64,000 nucleotides of DNA from Arenimonas donghaensis DSM 18148 = HO3-R19 (GCF_000743535.1 NZ_AVCJ01000012.1:248001-312000), one strand, 5' to 3'; shown: positions 39,989 through 48,901, counted from the first letter of the stretch. A program made the numbers and translations. The notes: generated by a model not told the origin, from the sequence alone.

Positions 39989-40903
39989 ATGACGATGAAG
40001 AATCCGCCACCCCTTGCCCACGTCGTGCCGGCACCGCCGGTGCGCGGCTGGGTAACGCCCCTGGAACTGTTGCTGCTGTCGGCGGTCTGGGGCGCGTCCT
40101 TTCTCTTCCAGCGGGTGGCCGCGCCGGAGTTCGGGGCGGCACCGCTGGTTGAACTGCGCCTGCTGTTCGGTGCGCTGGTGCTGCTGCCCTTCCTGTGGCT
40201 GGCGCGCGTGCACCTGCCCTGGCGGCTCTGGCCAAGGCTCGCGCTGATCGCGGCGATCAATACGGCCGTTCCCTTCACCTTGTTTGCCTGGGCCGCGCAA
40301 CGCGCGCCGGCGGGGGTAGGTGCCATCACCAATGCCATGGCGGTGTTGTTCGCGGCGCTGGTGGCCTTCCTGTTCTTCGGCGAGCGCATCGCGCCCCGCA
40401 AATGGTTCGCGTTGGTCCTTGGCTTCGTCGGCGTCGTGGTGCTGGCCAGCGACAAGACCAGCGGAGGTGAGGTTGGTGCGGCCGCGGCCGCGGGGGCGCT
40501 TGCGGCCTTCCTGTACGGGGTGGGTGCCAACCTCGTGCCGCGCTGGTTCGCCGGCTTGCCGCCGGTAGCGGTGGCGGCCGCGACCCTGGTGTGCGCTTCA
40601 CTGATGACGCTGCCCTTCGCCCTGGTCTCCTGGCCCAAGGGATCGGTGTCCGGTGCCGCCTGGGGCTCGGCAATCGCCGTGGGCGTACTCAGCACCGGCT
40701 GGGCGTACGCGATGTATTACCGCCTGATCCAGCGGGTAGGCGCGGCGCGGGCCGTCACCGTGACCTATCTCATTCCGCTGATGGCGGTTGCGTGGGCCTG
40801 GAGCCTGCTGGGCGAGGCCCTTACCTGGCCCATGGCGGCTGCCTGCGTGCTGATCCTGGGCAGCGTGGCGGTCAGCCAGCGCTCCGCCGCCGCGAGAGGT
40901 TGA
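39989..40903 (+). CDS. EamA/DMT-superfamily transporter
   Basis: 304 residues with ten predicted transmembrane helices in two EamA repeats (for example LLLLSAVWGASFLFQRVAAP in helix 1, and the second repeat opening near 160). Drug/metabolite exporters of this kind move amino acids, amines or drugs. Divergent from a LysR regulator, a common arrangement for effector-induced export. A GATAATG string at 39959-39965 could be its -10. Start at ATG 39989; a second ATG two codons later is also possible. Confidence 0.88.
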   Translation: MTMKNPPPLAHVVPAPPVRGWVTPLELLLLSAVWGASFLFQRVAAPEFGAAPLVELRLLFGALVLLPFLWLARVHLPWRLWPRLALIAAINTAVPFTLFAWAAQRAPAGVGAITNAMAVLFAALVAFLFFGERIAPRKWFALVLGFVGVVVLASDKTSGGEVGAAAAAGALAAFLYGVGANLVPRWFAGLPPVAVAAATLVCASLMTLPFALVSWPKGSVSGAAWGSAIAVGVLSTGWAYAMYYRLIQRVGAARAVTVTYLIPLMAVAWAWSLLGEALTWPMAAACVLILGSVAVSQRSAAARG

Positions 40904-41234
40904 GCCGGGGCGCAAAAACGGGGCAAAAAGAAGGCAGGGCCAACTGTCCCGAAAACAGTGGAATGCCCTGCCAAAGGTGGTCAACGCCAGGGGGCGGTTG
41001 ACTGCAAATTGGTCTCCGGGCGGCTCGACGAGGAGAAGAACGCGACCGGACGTGGGCAATGGACCATTTCCCGGGTCGGTCGCGCAAGACAGCGGGGCTG
41101 CCCTTTGGGGCGAAGACTGCTAAGCAGGACTAACGGTGGTCCCCTAGTCCCTTGAATGTGCTGGAGGGGGTGGCCGGAATTGAGCGAATCAGGACAAGGT
41201 GAGGTAAGAAACGCTCACCCGGTTAGCCGTGATG
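40904..41234 (-). ncRNA. Hairpin-rich non-coding segment, candidate structured RNA (minus strand)
   Basis: About 330 bases between convergent genes with no credible protein frame. On the minus strand, in order: a GGACTA/TAGTCC stem (41129-41150 area), an 11-base palindrome CTGCTTAGCAG (41116-41126), CGCGACCG/CGGTCGCG (arms near 41041-41048 and 41076-41083), a GTCAAC-GCC/GGC-G-GTTGAC stem (40980-41003), and a terminator-like hairpin with T-rich tail at 40925-40972. It does not match tmRNA, RNase P, SRP or 6S RNA signatures that I know. It may instead be a long 3' untranslated region of the transporter gene. The strand is inferred from the terminator. Confidence 0.4.
40925..40972 (-). terminator. 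Terminator-like compound hairpin with T-rich tail
   Basis: On the minus strand GGCAGGGC pairs with GCCCTGCC (8 bp), enclosing a second stem ACTGT/ACAGT, and is followed by TTCTTTTTG. It would end minus-strand transcripts from the transporter gene or a separate RNA. Confidence 0.6.
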
Positions 41235-42545
41235 TCAATCCTGCTTGGCCAGACTACCGTTGGCCGCCTCGCGTTGGCCCTGGGCGCGTGCCAGTCGGGC
41301 GCCCGTAAAGGCCCAGGCGAGGGCGACGCCGGCACCGGCCACGGCCACCACCGCCGGATTCGAGGCGAAGGCGTCGATGCCTGCCTTGACCCAGCCGCTG
41401 ACGGCATCGGCGCCGCGGTATACGGCGGTGTCGATGACGTTCTTGGCCTTGTACTTGGCGGTCGGTGCGACGACGGTGAACAACATTTCGCGGCCCGGGC
41501 GGGCCAGCGCGTATTCGCCGGCGCGCCGGGTCACCATGACGATGGCCAGCACCGCGAAGGTCGGTGCCACCGCCAGCCACAGGAAACCGCCGACCATCAC
41601 CACCGGCACCGTAGTCAGCAGCACCACCAGCCCCAGGCGCCGGACGATGCGGCCGGTCAGGAAGAGCTGGGTGAAGATGGCGATCGTCTGCACCACGGTG
41701 TCGAGCAGGCTGAAGACCCGGGTCTGGTCGACCGGGTCGGGGAAGTGCATTTCGACCAGGCGGGCCTGTTCGAAGTAAAGGAAGGTCGTCACCGTCGCCA
41801 GCAGCACGACGAAGGTCGCGATGCCCAGCAGGTAGGGCGACGCCAGCACCGTGCCGATGCCTTCGAAGGGGTTGCCGCCCAGCGGCGCCCGTCGCGCCAT
41901 CACTTCGGTCGGGTCCAGTGGATGGCGGTCGCGCCAACCCTGCAGCCAGATCGCGGCACCGGCGGAACCGAGCAGGAATACCGTCGCCAGCGCCATCAGC
42001 CCGCCATGGCCCAGCGGCCCGACCAGCACCAGGCCCAGCAGCGGACCCAACAGGCCACCGGCGCTGGCGCCGGCCGCCATCAGGGCGAAGGTGCGCTTGG
42101 CCTGGCTGGCCGGGAACAGGTCGGCCAGCACGCTCCAGGCCACGGAGATCGCCAGCAGGTTGAACACCGACAGCCAGATGTAGAACGCGCGTGCCAGCCA
42201 GGCGTTTTCCGGCGCGGCATGGATGGCCGCCGCGAAACCCAGCAGGTTCAGCGCGAAGAAGCCGTAGGTCCAGGGCAGGATGCGCCGGCGCCGGACGGCG
42301 GCGGCGACGGTGCCGAACAGCGGGATCGCGATCAGGGTGACGATGAAGGTGCCGGTGAACAGCCACTGCAGGTTGCGCACGCCACCGGCGATACCCATGG
42401 TCTCGCGCACCGGGCGAAGCATGAAGTAACCGGCGAACAGCAGCAGGAACATCGCCATGCCGGCCACCACGGCCGGCAGTTCCCCGGGTTCGATGCCGAG
42501 GACCCGGGCGAGCAGCCGGTGCACGTCACCCGGTTCCCGTTCCAT
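41235..42545 (-). CDS. MFS / ATP:ADP-carrier-like membrane transporter
   Basis: 436 residues with about twelve transmembrane helices. The opening LLARVLGIEPGELPAVVAGM then FAGYFMLRPVRETMGI (near 38) is the motif of bacterial proteins related to plastid/rickettsial nucleotide transporters (TLC family) in the MFS clan. The cytoplasmic loop RDRHPLDPTEVM is near 205, and KYKAKNVIDTAVYRGADAV near 378. Substrate unknown; these proteins in free-living bacteria are usually annotated only as MFS transporters. It starts one base after the aldo/keto reductase stop, so it is co-transcribed. Confidence 0.85.
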   Translation of the reverse strand: MEREPGDVHRLLARVLGIEPGELPAVVAGMAMFLLLFAGYFMLRPVRETMGIAGGVRNLQWLFTGTFIVTLIAIPLFGTVAAAVRRRRILPWTYGFFALNLLGFAAAIHAAPENAWLARAFYIWLSVFNLLAISVAWSVLADLFPASQAKRTFALMAAGASAGGLLGPLLGLVLVGPLGHGGLMALATVFLLGSAGAAIWLQGWRDRHPLDPTEVMARRAPLGGNPFEGIGTVLASPYLLGIATFVVLLATVTTFLYFEQARLVEMHFPDPVDQTRVFSLLDTVVQTIAIFTQLFLTGRIVRRLGLVVLLTTVPVVMVGGFLWLAVAPTFAVLAIVMVTRRAGEYALARPGREMLFTVVAPTAKYKAKNVIDTAVYRGADAVSGWVKAGIDAFASNPAVVAVAGAGVALAWAFTGARLARAQGQREAANGSLAKQD

Positions 42546-42546
42546 G

Positions 42547-43470
42547 TCAGGCGAACATCGCCGTCAGCTCGGCGCGCTGCGCCGCATCGAGCGTGGCCGC
42601 ACTGCCGGCGCGCAGGTTGTCGCTCTGGCGGTGGGGTTTGCCGGTGGCCGGGATGACGACGGTGACGGCGGGATGGCTGAGCGCGAACTTCAGGAACATC
42701 TGCGCCCAGGACGTGACGCCGACCTCCGCGGCCCAGCCTGGCAGGGGCTGCCCCGAGACGCGGGAGAACAGTTTTCCGTCGTCGAACGCCCGGTTGACCA
42801 TCACCGCCACGCCGTTGTCGGCGGCGGTCGGCAGCACCCGCTTTTCGGCGTTCGGTGCGCCCACGGCGTAGTTGACCTGCACGAAGTCGGGTTTTTCGAC
42901 GGCGATGATGTCGGCCAGGGTGTCGTGGGAATCGTCGCGGAAGTGGGTGAGCCCGACGTATTTCACCTTGCCCTGGGCCTTGAGTTCGCGCGCCAGGGCC
43001 AGCTGGGTCTTCCAGTCGCGCAGGTTGTGCACGGCCAGCAGCTCGACCTTGTCGGTGCGCAGGCGCCGCAGCGAATCGGCGAACTGCGCCTCGCCAGCCG
43101 CACGGTTGTCGGCGGCCAGTTTGGTGGCCAGGAAGACCTGGTCGCGCAGGTCCAGTTCGGCCATCAGGTCGCCCAGCACGTCTTCGGCGTTGCTGTAGTT
43201 GGGCGAGGTGTCGATGACGCTGGCGCCGCCGGCGACGAAGCGCCGGAGGACCTCCCTGAGCGGTTCCCGGCCGGCCAGGTCGACCTCGAAGCTGCCGGAG
43301 GTTCCCATGCCGATGACCGGGATTTTCTCGCCGGTCGAGGGAATGGCGCGCCGGCTCATGCCGGCGGCGGCTGGCGTGGACGTGGTGTCGGAGAGTGCGA
43401 ACGCGGGCCGCATCGCCGCGGCGGCGGCGATGGCGACGGTCGCGGACAGGAATTCACGACGATTGGCCAT
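42547..43470 (-). CDS. Tat-exported aldo/keto reductase
   Basis: 307 residues. Twin-arginine signal MANRREFLSATVAIAAAAA predicts folded export to the periplasm, presumably with cofactor. The aldo/keto reductase tetrad can be seen: Asp and Tyr in VIDTSPNYSNAED near 86-98, Lys in FLATKLAA near 118, and His in LLAVHNLRD near 147. NADPH-dependent carbonyl reduction is known for the family, but NADPH is not available in the periplasm unless bound before export. It is the first gene of a pair with the downstream transporter. Confidence 0.88.
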   Translation of the reverse strand: MANRREFLSATVAIAAAAAMRPAFALSDTTSTPAAAGMSRRAIPSTGEKIPVIGMGTSGSFEVDLAGREPLREVLRRFVAGGASVIDTSPNYSNAEDVLGDLMAELDLRDQVFLATKLAADNRAAGEAQFADSLRRLRTDKVELLAVHNLRDWKTQLALARELKAQGKVKYVGLTHFRDDSHDTLADIIAVEKPDFVQVNYAVGAPNAEKRVLPTAADNGVAVMVNRAFDDGKLFSRVSGQPLPGWAAEVGVTSWAQMFLKFALSHPAVTVVIPATGKPHRQSDNLRAGSAATLDAAQRAELTAMFA

Positions 43471-43560
43471 GGCGGGCTCCTGGGTCGGTGGCGGACGGCC
43501 GATGCTCGCGCAGACTACGTGAACTTTCCGTTCAACCGCCCCTGCCGGTGGTCAGGGGCC

Positions 43561-45075
43561 TCAGAGGGCGCCGCCGGCGGGATCGTCGCGGAAGTCCCGG
43601 GCGCCGAGGCTGCGCGTGAGACGGAACACGCCCTCGCGCACGACCCGCCGCATCACAATGTCGATGATCGTGGTCTGGTTTGGTTCGATCACGTCGAGCA
43701 GGCCGCCCAGGTCCGCTCCCAGCTGCGCCGCCCAGTGTTCGACCAGGCGGTCGCCGCCGCGCGGCTGCAGTTTCAGCCCGTAGGGCGGGCGCGGTTCACG
43801 TGTGGGGCGCAGGATTTTTCCATCGGGGCCGGGAATCGGTTCGCTGCCGGCCAGCGCCGCGTGGTTGAGGAAGAAGGCCAGGTGTCCGGGTGCGCGCCGG
43901 TTGCCCTGGCGGTCGGTCAGGAAGCCCTCCGGAAGCTGGTTCGGGTCGGCCGCCGGCCCTGCCGTGAGCAGCAGGTCCAGGTCGCCAAGCCGCGCGCCGC
44001 TGTCGTCCATCAGACGGAAGACCAGCATCGAATGCGGGTCGTGGATGTAGCGGCGATCGGGCAGTACCGGGATCTTCTCGATTTCAACGCGACGCGCGGG
44101 CTGCTGGTGGACCGCATTTTCGGTTTGGAAGTCGCCTGCCAGCGCCTGGTAGCCGGCTTCGTCGGAAACGGCGAGGCAGCGCAGCACCGCGTCCACCGTC
44201 GGATGCGGCTGGCCGTCGTCGCGCACGCTGGCCAGGATGCCCATGTCGGTGCCGCTGTGCGACAGGCCCGGCAGGATGCGGAAAGGCGTGGTCGCGGCGC
44301 GCCGGTTGCCTGCCAGCTTCAGTTCGCGAAGGCGCTTGCGGGCGCTGGGCAAGGCCTCGCCGGGCACCGGCGCCGCCTGTTCAAGCACGACGTGGCGGGC
44401 GTTAAGGTTGGCCGCTGCCAGCCGCACCACGCCGTCGCCGCCGGTTTCTCCGGTGTAGGCATTGACGTGGTCGTAGAGCTTGCGATCGATCGCGTCGCCG
44501 CTGAGCACGAACTGGAACACGGGCCGCGGGCCGCGGGACAGATGCAGCTTCGGGTAGTCGTGGATCCAGCCCAGGTTGAGGGCCAGTGATTCGGGGCTGG
44601 CCAGTTCGAGCCAGTCGAGCACGCCCTGGCCCGGTTCGACGCCGTTGAACCAGGCCCGGATACCCGCCAGCCGGCCCTTGCCCAGCTGGGCCAGTGCCGA
44701 GCCGAAGTTGGCCGGCGCCAGCATCACCAGGTGCGACAACGGGCAGTCGCCGGCCCGGCCCGGCCTGACGTAATAACGGTCCAGCCATTCGCGCACCACC
44801 GGCCCGCCGGTGCTGTGGGTGATGCAGGCGAACCGGCGGTCGCGGCCGGCCCCGGCCAGGACCCCGGCGATGGCGTGTTCAAAGGCCCGGGCGATGTCCC
44901 CCAGCCGCACCTCATCGCGGAAACTGACGTACTGGCCCAGGTAGACGTGGGCGACGTCCAGGCCAGGGCCGCCGCGCCGGGCCGCTTCGCGCTTGAGGCG
45001 GGCCGGCAGCTCGCCGTAGGTCGAGGTGCTGGTCACCGACCAGCCATGCACGAACACCAGCAGGGGCTTGGCCAT
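43561..45075 (-). CDS. Alpha/beta hydrolase (lipase/phospholipase-like)
   Basis: 504 residues, cytoplasmic (no signal). The oxyanion loop is FVHGWSVTS at 8-16 and the nucleophile elbow is ITHSTGGPVVREW near 93, with the Ser in THSTG. The catalytic His is likely in LPGLSHSGTD near 280. The C-terminal ~200 residues form an additional domain with repeated Pro-Asp loops, not recognised. Annotated homologues are often called phospholipases or esterase/lipases; substrate unknown. Divergent from the HD-GYP gene with 65 bases between starts. Confidence 0.75.
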   Translation of the reverse strand: MAKPLLVFVHGWSVTSTSTYGELPARLKREAARRGGPGLDVAHVYLGQYVSFRDEVRLGDIARAFEHAIAGVLAGAGRDRRFACITHSTGGPVVREWLDRYYVRPGRAGDCPLSHLVMLAPANFGSALAQLGKGRLAGIRAWFNGVEPGQGVLDWLELASPESLALNLGWIHDYPKLHLSRGPRPVFQFVLSGDAIDRKLYDHVNAYTGETGGDGVVRLAAANLNARHVVLEQAAPVPGEALPSARKRLRELKLAGNRRAATTPFRILPGLSHSGTDMGILASVRDDGQPHPTVDAVLRCLAVSDEAGYQALAGDFQTENAVHQQPARRVEIEKIPVLPDRRYIHDPHSMLVFRLMDDSGARLGDLDLLLTAGPAADPNQLPEGFLTDRQGNRRAPGHLAFFLNHAALAGSEPIPGPDGKILRPTREPRPPYGLKLQPRGGDRLVEHWAAQLGADLGGLLDVIEPNQTTIIDIVMRRVVREGVFRLTRSLGARDFRDDPAGGAL

Positions 45076-45140
45076 CGGAGGGGCCTTCCGGGGGGTGTCC
45101 CATGCTAACTTATGACCCGCGAACAGGGGGATGCCCGCCG

Positions 45141-46355
45141 ATGGTGCTCGAAGAGCGGCAGATGCTTGTTGGTCTGCTTGAAAAGGGGATGTACGTCAGT
45201 CGCCTGGACCGAGACTGGGTAGGCACGCCGTTTCCGTTCCAGGGCTTCGAGATCAAGTCCGACGAAGACATCGAATTGCTGGCCGCGTATTGCACCAGCG
45301 TCTTCATCGACGTCGCGAAAAGCCTGGTCGCGGACCGGCCGTCGACGCGCGTGAGTTCGGCGCCGCGCAACGTGTTTCCCCCGCGCGGCCCGGAATACCA
45401 CAACACGGTCGACGTCAAGGACGAGATGCCGAAGGCGCGTGAGGTCCACGCCGACCTGCGCGCACTGGCCGAACGCATCGCCGACGACGTGCGCAACGGT
45501 CGCCGGCTCGAGCCGGGCGTCGTCCGCGAGGCCATCGAACCCATGGTCGAGAGCCTGCTGCGTAATTCCGACGCCCTTTTCTGGCTGATGGCGCTGATGA
45601 AGCGCGACGACTATGCCTACAGCCATGCGGTCAACTGCAGCGCGCTGGCGGCCGCCTTCGGCCGGCACCTGGCGCTGCCCCGCGAGGTGTTGGTGGAACT
45701 GGCCACCGGCGGCTTCCTGCTCGATGCCGGCATGGCGACCCTGCCGGGAGACGTGGTCAACCACGACGGCAAGCTGGACCCCGATGCCATGCAGCTGATG
45801 CGCGAGCACGTCCAGCGCAGCATGGAACTGCTCGACCAGGCCGGAGTCACCGGCAAGTGGGCACGCGAACTCGTGGCTGCGCACCATGAGCGCCACGACG
45901 GCTCCGGCTATCCCCAGGGCCTGGCCGGCGACCGCATCCCGCTGGCCGGCCGCATGGGCGGCGTGGTCGATACCTACGACGCCTTGCGCAGCGACCGGCC
46001 GCACCGCAACGGCGAATCGCGCCACGGCGCGCTCCAGGCGCTCTACCGCGCCCGCGACCGCATGTTCCAGGCCGAGGTGGTCGAACAGTTCCTGCAGTGC
46101 CTGGGCGTTTATCCAACCGGTTCACTGGTCGAACTCAACACCGGCGAAGTCGGCGTGGTGATGGCGCAGAACCAGGTGCGTCGCCTGCGTCCGCGCCTGA
46201 TGCTGCTGCTCGATCGCGACAAGAAACCGTACACGCCTTATCGCGACGTCGACCTGATGCAATACGGCGTCGACCTGGCCGATGGCGGGGTGAAGATCGC
46301 CCAGGCCCTGGAGCCGGGCACCTACGGCCTGCGGCCCGAGGACCTGTTCCTGTGA
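45141..46355 (+). CDS. HD-GYP domain protein with degenerate HD motif
   Basis: 404 residues. An N-terminal DUF3391-like part (GLLEKGMYVSRLDRDWVGTP near 11-30) is followed by an HD-GYP domain. The GYP signature HHERHDGSGYPQGLAGDRIP is intact at 248-267, but the HD site reads LLDAGM at 193-198 instead of LHDIGK, losing the metal His and the Lys. Other ligands (H162, H223, D277 region) remain. Catalysis of c-di-GMP hydrolysis is therefore doubtful; binding is possible. AGGGGG lies ten bases before ATG 45141; in-frame ATG 45102 is an alternative. The EAL gene follows in 16 bases. Confidence 0.88.
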   Translation: MVLEERQMLVGLLEKGMYVSRLDRDWVGTPFPFQGFEIKSDEDIELLAAYCTSVFIDVAKSLVADRPSTRVSSAPRNVFPPRGPEYHNTVDVKDEMPKAREVHADLRALAERIADDVRNGRRLEPGVVREAIEPMVESLLRNSDALFWLMALMKRDDYAYSHAVNCSALAAAFGRHLALPREVLVELATGGFLLDAGMATLPGDVVNHDGKLDPDAMQLMREHVQRSMELLDQAGVTGKWARELVAAHHERHDGSGYPQGLAGDRIPLAGRMGGVVDTYDALRSDRPHRNGESRHGALQALYRARDRMFQAEVVEQFLQCLGVYPTGSLVELNTGEVGVVMAQNQVRRLRPRLMLLLDRDKKPYTPYRDVDLMQYGVDLADGGVKIAQALEPGTYGLRPEDLFL

Positions 46356-46371
46356 TGTCCGGGGTGTGCCC

Positions 46372-47619
46372 ATGACGGTTCGCACCGGGAGCCTGCCCGA
46401 GCTCCTGGCGCCGCGGCTCGAGGCCGCCGTGGGCGATGGTCAGTCCCTCGGCGTGATGTGCATAGGCATGCAGGATTTGCGCCGCCTGCGCGTCCACGCC
46501 GGTTACGCGGCCGTGGACGATCTGCTGCGACAGTCGGCGGAGCGCCTCACCGCGATACTCCGGCCCGGCGACGAACTGGTCGAATTGGGTTCGGGCGACT
46601 TCGCGATGATCCTCACCGGGCTCAAGGACAGCCAGCATGCACTGCTGGCCGCCGCCCGCGTCCAGCGCCTGTTCGAGTCACCGTTCCAGGCCGCCGGCCA
46701 GCCGGTGCTGGCCCTGGTCTCGGTTGGCCTGGCCATGTACCCCGAACACGGCGACCAGCCGGAACTGCTCTGCCGCCAGGCCGAGCAGGCCATGCTGCAG
46801 GCGCGCCACGAACCGGACCGCATGCTGGTCTGCAAATCGCGAATCACTCCGGCGGGCGTGGATCCAGCCGACCTGCTCACCGCGATCAACGACGGCCAGC
46901 TTTCCATGTGGCTGCAGCCCATCCTGGACTTGCGGCGCCGCAAGATCGTCGGCGCCGAGGCGCTGGCGCGCTGGCGGCATCCGCAGAAAGGCGACATCAG
47001 CCCGGGGGTGTTCATCCCGGTGGCGGAAGGCTCGGGCATGATTTCCCACTTCACCCGCTGGTCGGTCAACGCCTGCCTGCAGCTGGTCGCCGAGGCGCGC
47101 AGCCGCGGCCTGGATATCCCGATCGCGCTCAATCTCTCGGCCACGGCATTCGCCGAACGTGGCCTGGTCGAGCAACTGCTGGGCGGGCTCAAGCTCTGGG
47201 GCGTGGCGCCGCGCGACCTGGTGCTGGAAGTCACGGAAACCGCCATCGTCGCCGACGTGCGCCGGGGCGCCCAGCAGCTGCAGCAGCTCAACGCCGCGGG
47301 CGTGCGCGTGTCCATCGACGATTTCGGCGTCGGCAACGCCTCGGTGTCCTACCTGAAGGAATTCCCGGCCACCGAAATGAAGATCGACCAGTCCTTCGTC
47401 ACCGGCATGCTGGGCGACCTGCGCTCGCTGCAGATCGTCAAGGCGATGATCGGCTTCGCCCACCAGATGGGCATGCGCGTGGTCGCCGAAGGCGTCGAGG
47501 ACAAGGCCACGCTCGAGGCCCTGGGCGACCTCAACTGCAACCTGGCCCAGGGCTGGGCAATCGGCAAGCCGAAACCCGCCGCAGAATTCATGGACGAGCT
47601 GGCGGCCGCGCCGCGCTGA
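46372..47619 (+). CDS. c-di-GMP phosphodiesterase with degenerate GGDEF and intact EAL domain
   Basis: 415 residues. The first ~165 residues are a GGDEF fold whose signature is ELGSGDFAMIL near 69, so no cyclase activity is expected. The EAL domain has all key positions: GAEALARW near 195, NLSATAF near 247, EVTETAIV near 277, IDDFGVGNASVSYL near 305, EMKIDQSF near 325, VVAEGVED near 366 and QGWAIGKP near 388. It probably hydrolyses c-di-GMP, possibly regulated by GTP at the degenerate domain. Same transcript as the HD-GYP gene; GGGGTG precedes the ATG. Confidence 0.92.
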   Translation: MTVRTGSLPELLAPRLEAAVGDGQSLGVMCIGMQDLRRLRVHAGYAAVDDLLRQSAERLTAILRPGDELVELGSGDFAMILTGLKDSQHALLAAARVQRLFESPFQAAGQPVLALVSVGLAMYPEHGDQPELLCRQAEQAMLQARHEPDRMLVCKSRITPAGVDPADLLTAINDGQLSMWLQPILDLRRRKIVGAEALARWRHPQKGDISPGVFIPVAEGSGMISHFTRWSVNACLQLVAEARSRGLDIPIALNLSATAFAERGLVEQLLGGLKLWGVAPRDLVLEVTETAIVADVRRGAQQLQQLNAAGVRVSIDDFGVGNASVSYLKEFPATEMKIDQSFVTGMLGDLRSLQIVKAMIGFAHQMGMRVVAEGVEDKATLEALGDLNCNLAQGWAIGKPKPAAEFMDELAAAPR

Positions 47620-47625
47620 GCCGTC

Positions 47626-48213
47626 TCAGGCCGTTTCGGGGTCGTCGCCGACGCCGGCGCTGGAACGCACCGCGCCCGGCAGGCGCTTGGGCACGCGGTT
47701 GGCGTCGAGCAGCCGCTCGATGCGGGCGAAGACCTCGGCGCGCGAGAACGGCTTCTTCATGAAATCGTCGGCGCCGATGCGGTGCACGTAGAACTGTTCG
47801 GTGGCCTGCTCGTTGCCGCTGATCATGATCACCGGGATGTCGCGGGTGTACGGGTCCTTGCGCAGCTGTCGCAGCGCCGCGAAACCGTCCATGCCCGGCA
47901 GCACGATGTCCAGGAACACCAGCTCCGGGCTTTGGGTGCGGGCGATCTCCAGGCCCTCCTCGGCATCGCTGGCTTCCAGCACCGTGTAATCGTTCTGGCG
48001 GAGCATGCGCGAGAGCAGGGCAACGATGGTGGCCGAATCGTCGATCACCAGCATGCGGGTGCCCGGCCGGGCATTGGTGCGCGGCTTGCCGCGGCGCTCC
48101 GGTCCCGAGGCAGGCGCCGGCTCGGCGCCGCCTTCGGGCGCCTCGGCCCTGGCGGCCGGCGCGGCGGGTTTGCCCCAGCCGAACAGTCGTTTGATCTTCT
48201 CGTACACTTCCAC
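47626..48213 (-). CDS. Response regulator, receiver domain with N-terminal extension
   Basis: 195 residues from GTG at 48213 (GGGGAG six bases upstream). Residues 1-50 are a basic then Pro/Ala/Glu linker (EKIKRLFGWGKP at the start, like membrane- or kinase-docking segments), followed by one receiver domain: VIDDSATIVALLSRML near 55, phospho-Asp in LVFLDIVLPGMDG near 99, Lys in DDFMKKPF near 152. No output domain, so it probably acts like CheY/PilH. Convergent with the EAL gene, with which it may be functionally linked. Confidence 0.88.
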   Translation of the reverse strand: MEVYEKIKRLFGWGKPAAPAARAEAPEGGAEPAPASGPERRGKPRTNARPGTRMLVIDDSATIVALLSRMLRQNDYTVLEASDAEEGLEIARTQSPELVFLDIVLPGMDGFAALRQLRKDPYTRDIPVIMISGNEQATEQFYVHRIGADDFMKKPFSRAEVFARIERLLDANRVPKRLPGAVRSSAGVGDDPETA

Positions 48214-48355
48214 GCGCCGCTCCCCGGCTTTTTCCCCGGGCACAGTGTCCACGTCCCGCGACCGGCTGGCAATGCGGGGCGACTGGACAGCCTGGCCGGC
48301 TTGGCCCAGGCTGCCGGGCCGCGATCCCCCGTCCCCAGAGTCCCCAGGAGCCGCC

Positions 48356-48901
48356 GTGGCACCCAAATCCACCGTCCACAAGGCCAGGCTGCAGGTCAGC
48401 GACATGGACCGGCACTATTACGCCGCCCACGACCTGGTCCTGGCCCAGCACCCGTCGGAAACCGACGAGCGACTGATGCTGAGGCTGCTGGCCTTCGCCC
48501 TGCACGCCGACGAGCGCCTGGCCTTCGGCCGCGGCCTGAGCACCGACGACGAACCCGACCTGTGGCGCAAGGACCTGACCGGGGTCATCGAGCAGTGGAT
48601 CGACCTCGGCCAGCCGGACGAATCCCGGGTCCGCAAGGCCTGCGGTCGCGCCGGCGAGGCCGTGGTGCTGACCTATGGCGGTCGGGGCGCCGACCTGTGG
48701 TGGGAAAAGAACGAGGGGCCGCTGGCGCGTTTTGGCAACCTGGTCGTGATCGACATCGACCCAGAGGACGCCAAGGCCCTTGGCCAGCGCCTGGTGCGCG
48801 GCCTGGACGTGCAGGTGATGGTGCAGGACGGCGTGGTCCAGTGGGTGGACGAGGCCGGCACCCTGGAAATCAGCCCGCGGCTGCGCCGCACGCGCAGCTA
48901 G
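48356..48901 (+). CDS. yaeQ: YaeQ family protein
   Basis: 181 residues from GTG at 48356 with AGGAG five bases upstream. APKSTVHKARLQVSDMDRHY at the start, RLLAFALHADERLAFGRGLS near 43 and VIEQWIDLGQPDESRVRKAC near 75 are the conserved YaeQ blocks. The family has a PD-(D/E)XK-like fold and was proposed to relate to RfaH function, but its role is unsettled. Ends with a 4-base overlap with the convergent EamA gene. Confidence 0.93.
   Translation: MAPKSTVHKARLQVSDMDRHYYAAHDLVLAQHPSETDERLMLRLLAFALHADERLAFGRGLSTDDEPDLWRKDLTGVIEQWIDLGQPDESRVRKACGRAGEAVVLTYGGRGADLWWEKNEGPLARFGNLVVIDIDPEDAKALGQRLVRGLDVQVMVQDGVVQWVDEAGTLEISPRLRRTRS

Noticed and set aside
41081-41120. Weak similarity of the minus strand (GGGCAGCCCCGCTGT) to cobalamin riboswitch core
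   Set aside because: Only a partial match, no upstream conserved blocks, and no downstream gene on that strand in the right place (it would lie after the transporter gene).
41161-41190. Sequence resembling the reverse complement of a tRNA/tmRNA 3' end (CTGGAGGGGGTGGCCGGAATT)
   Set aside because: No TTCGA T-loop with matching arm, no acceptor partner and no anticodon arm. Resemblance is probably chance in GC-rich DNA.
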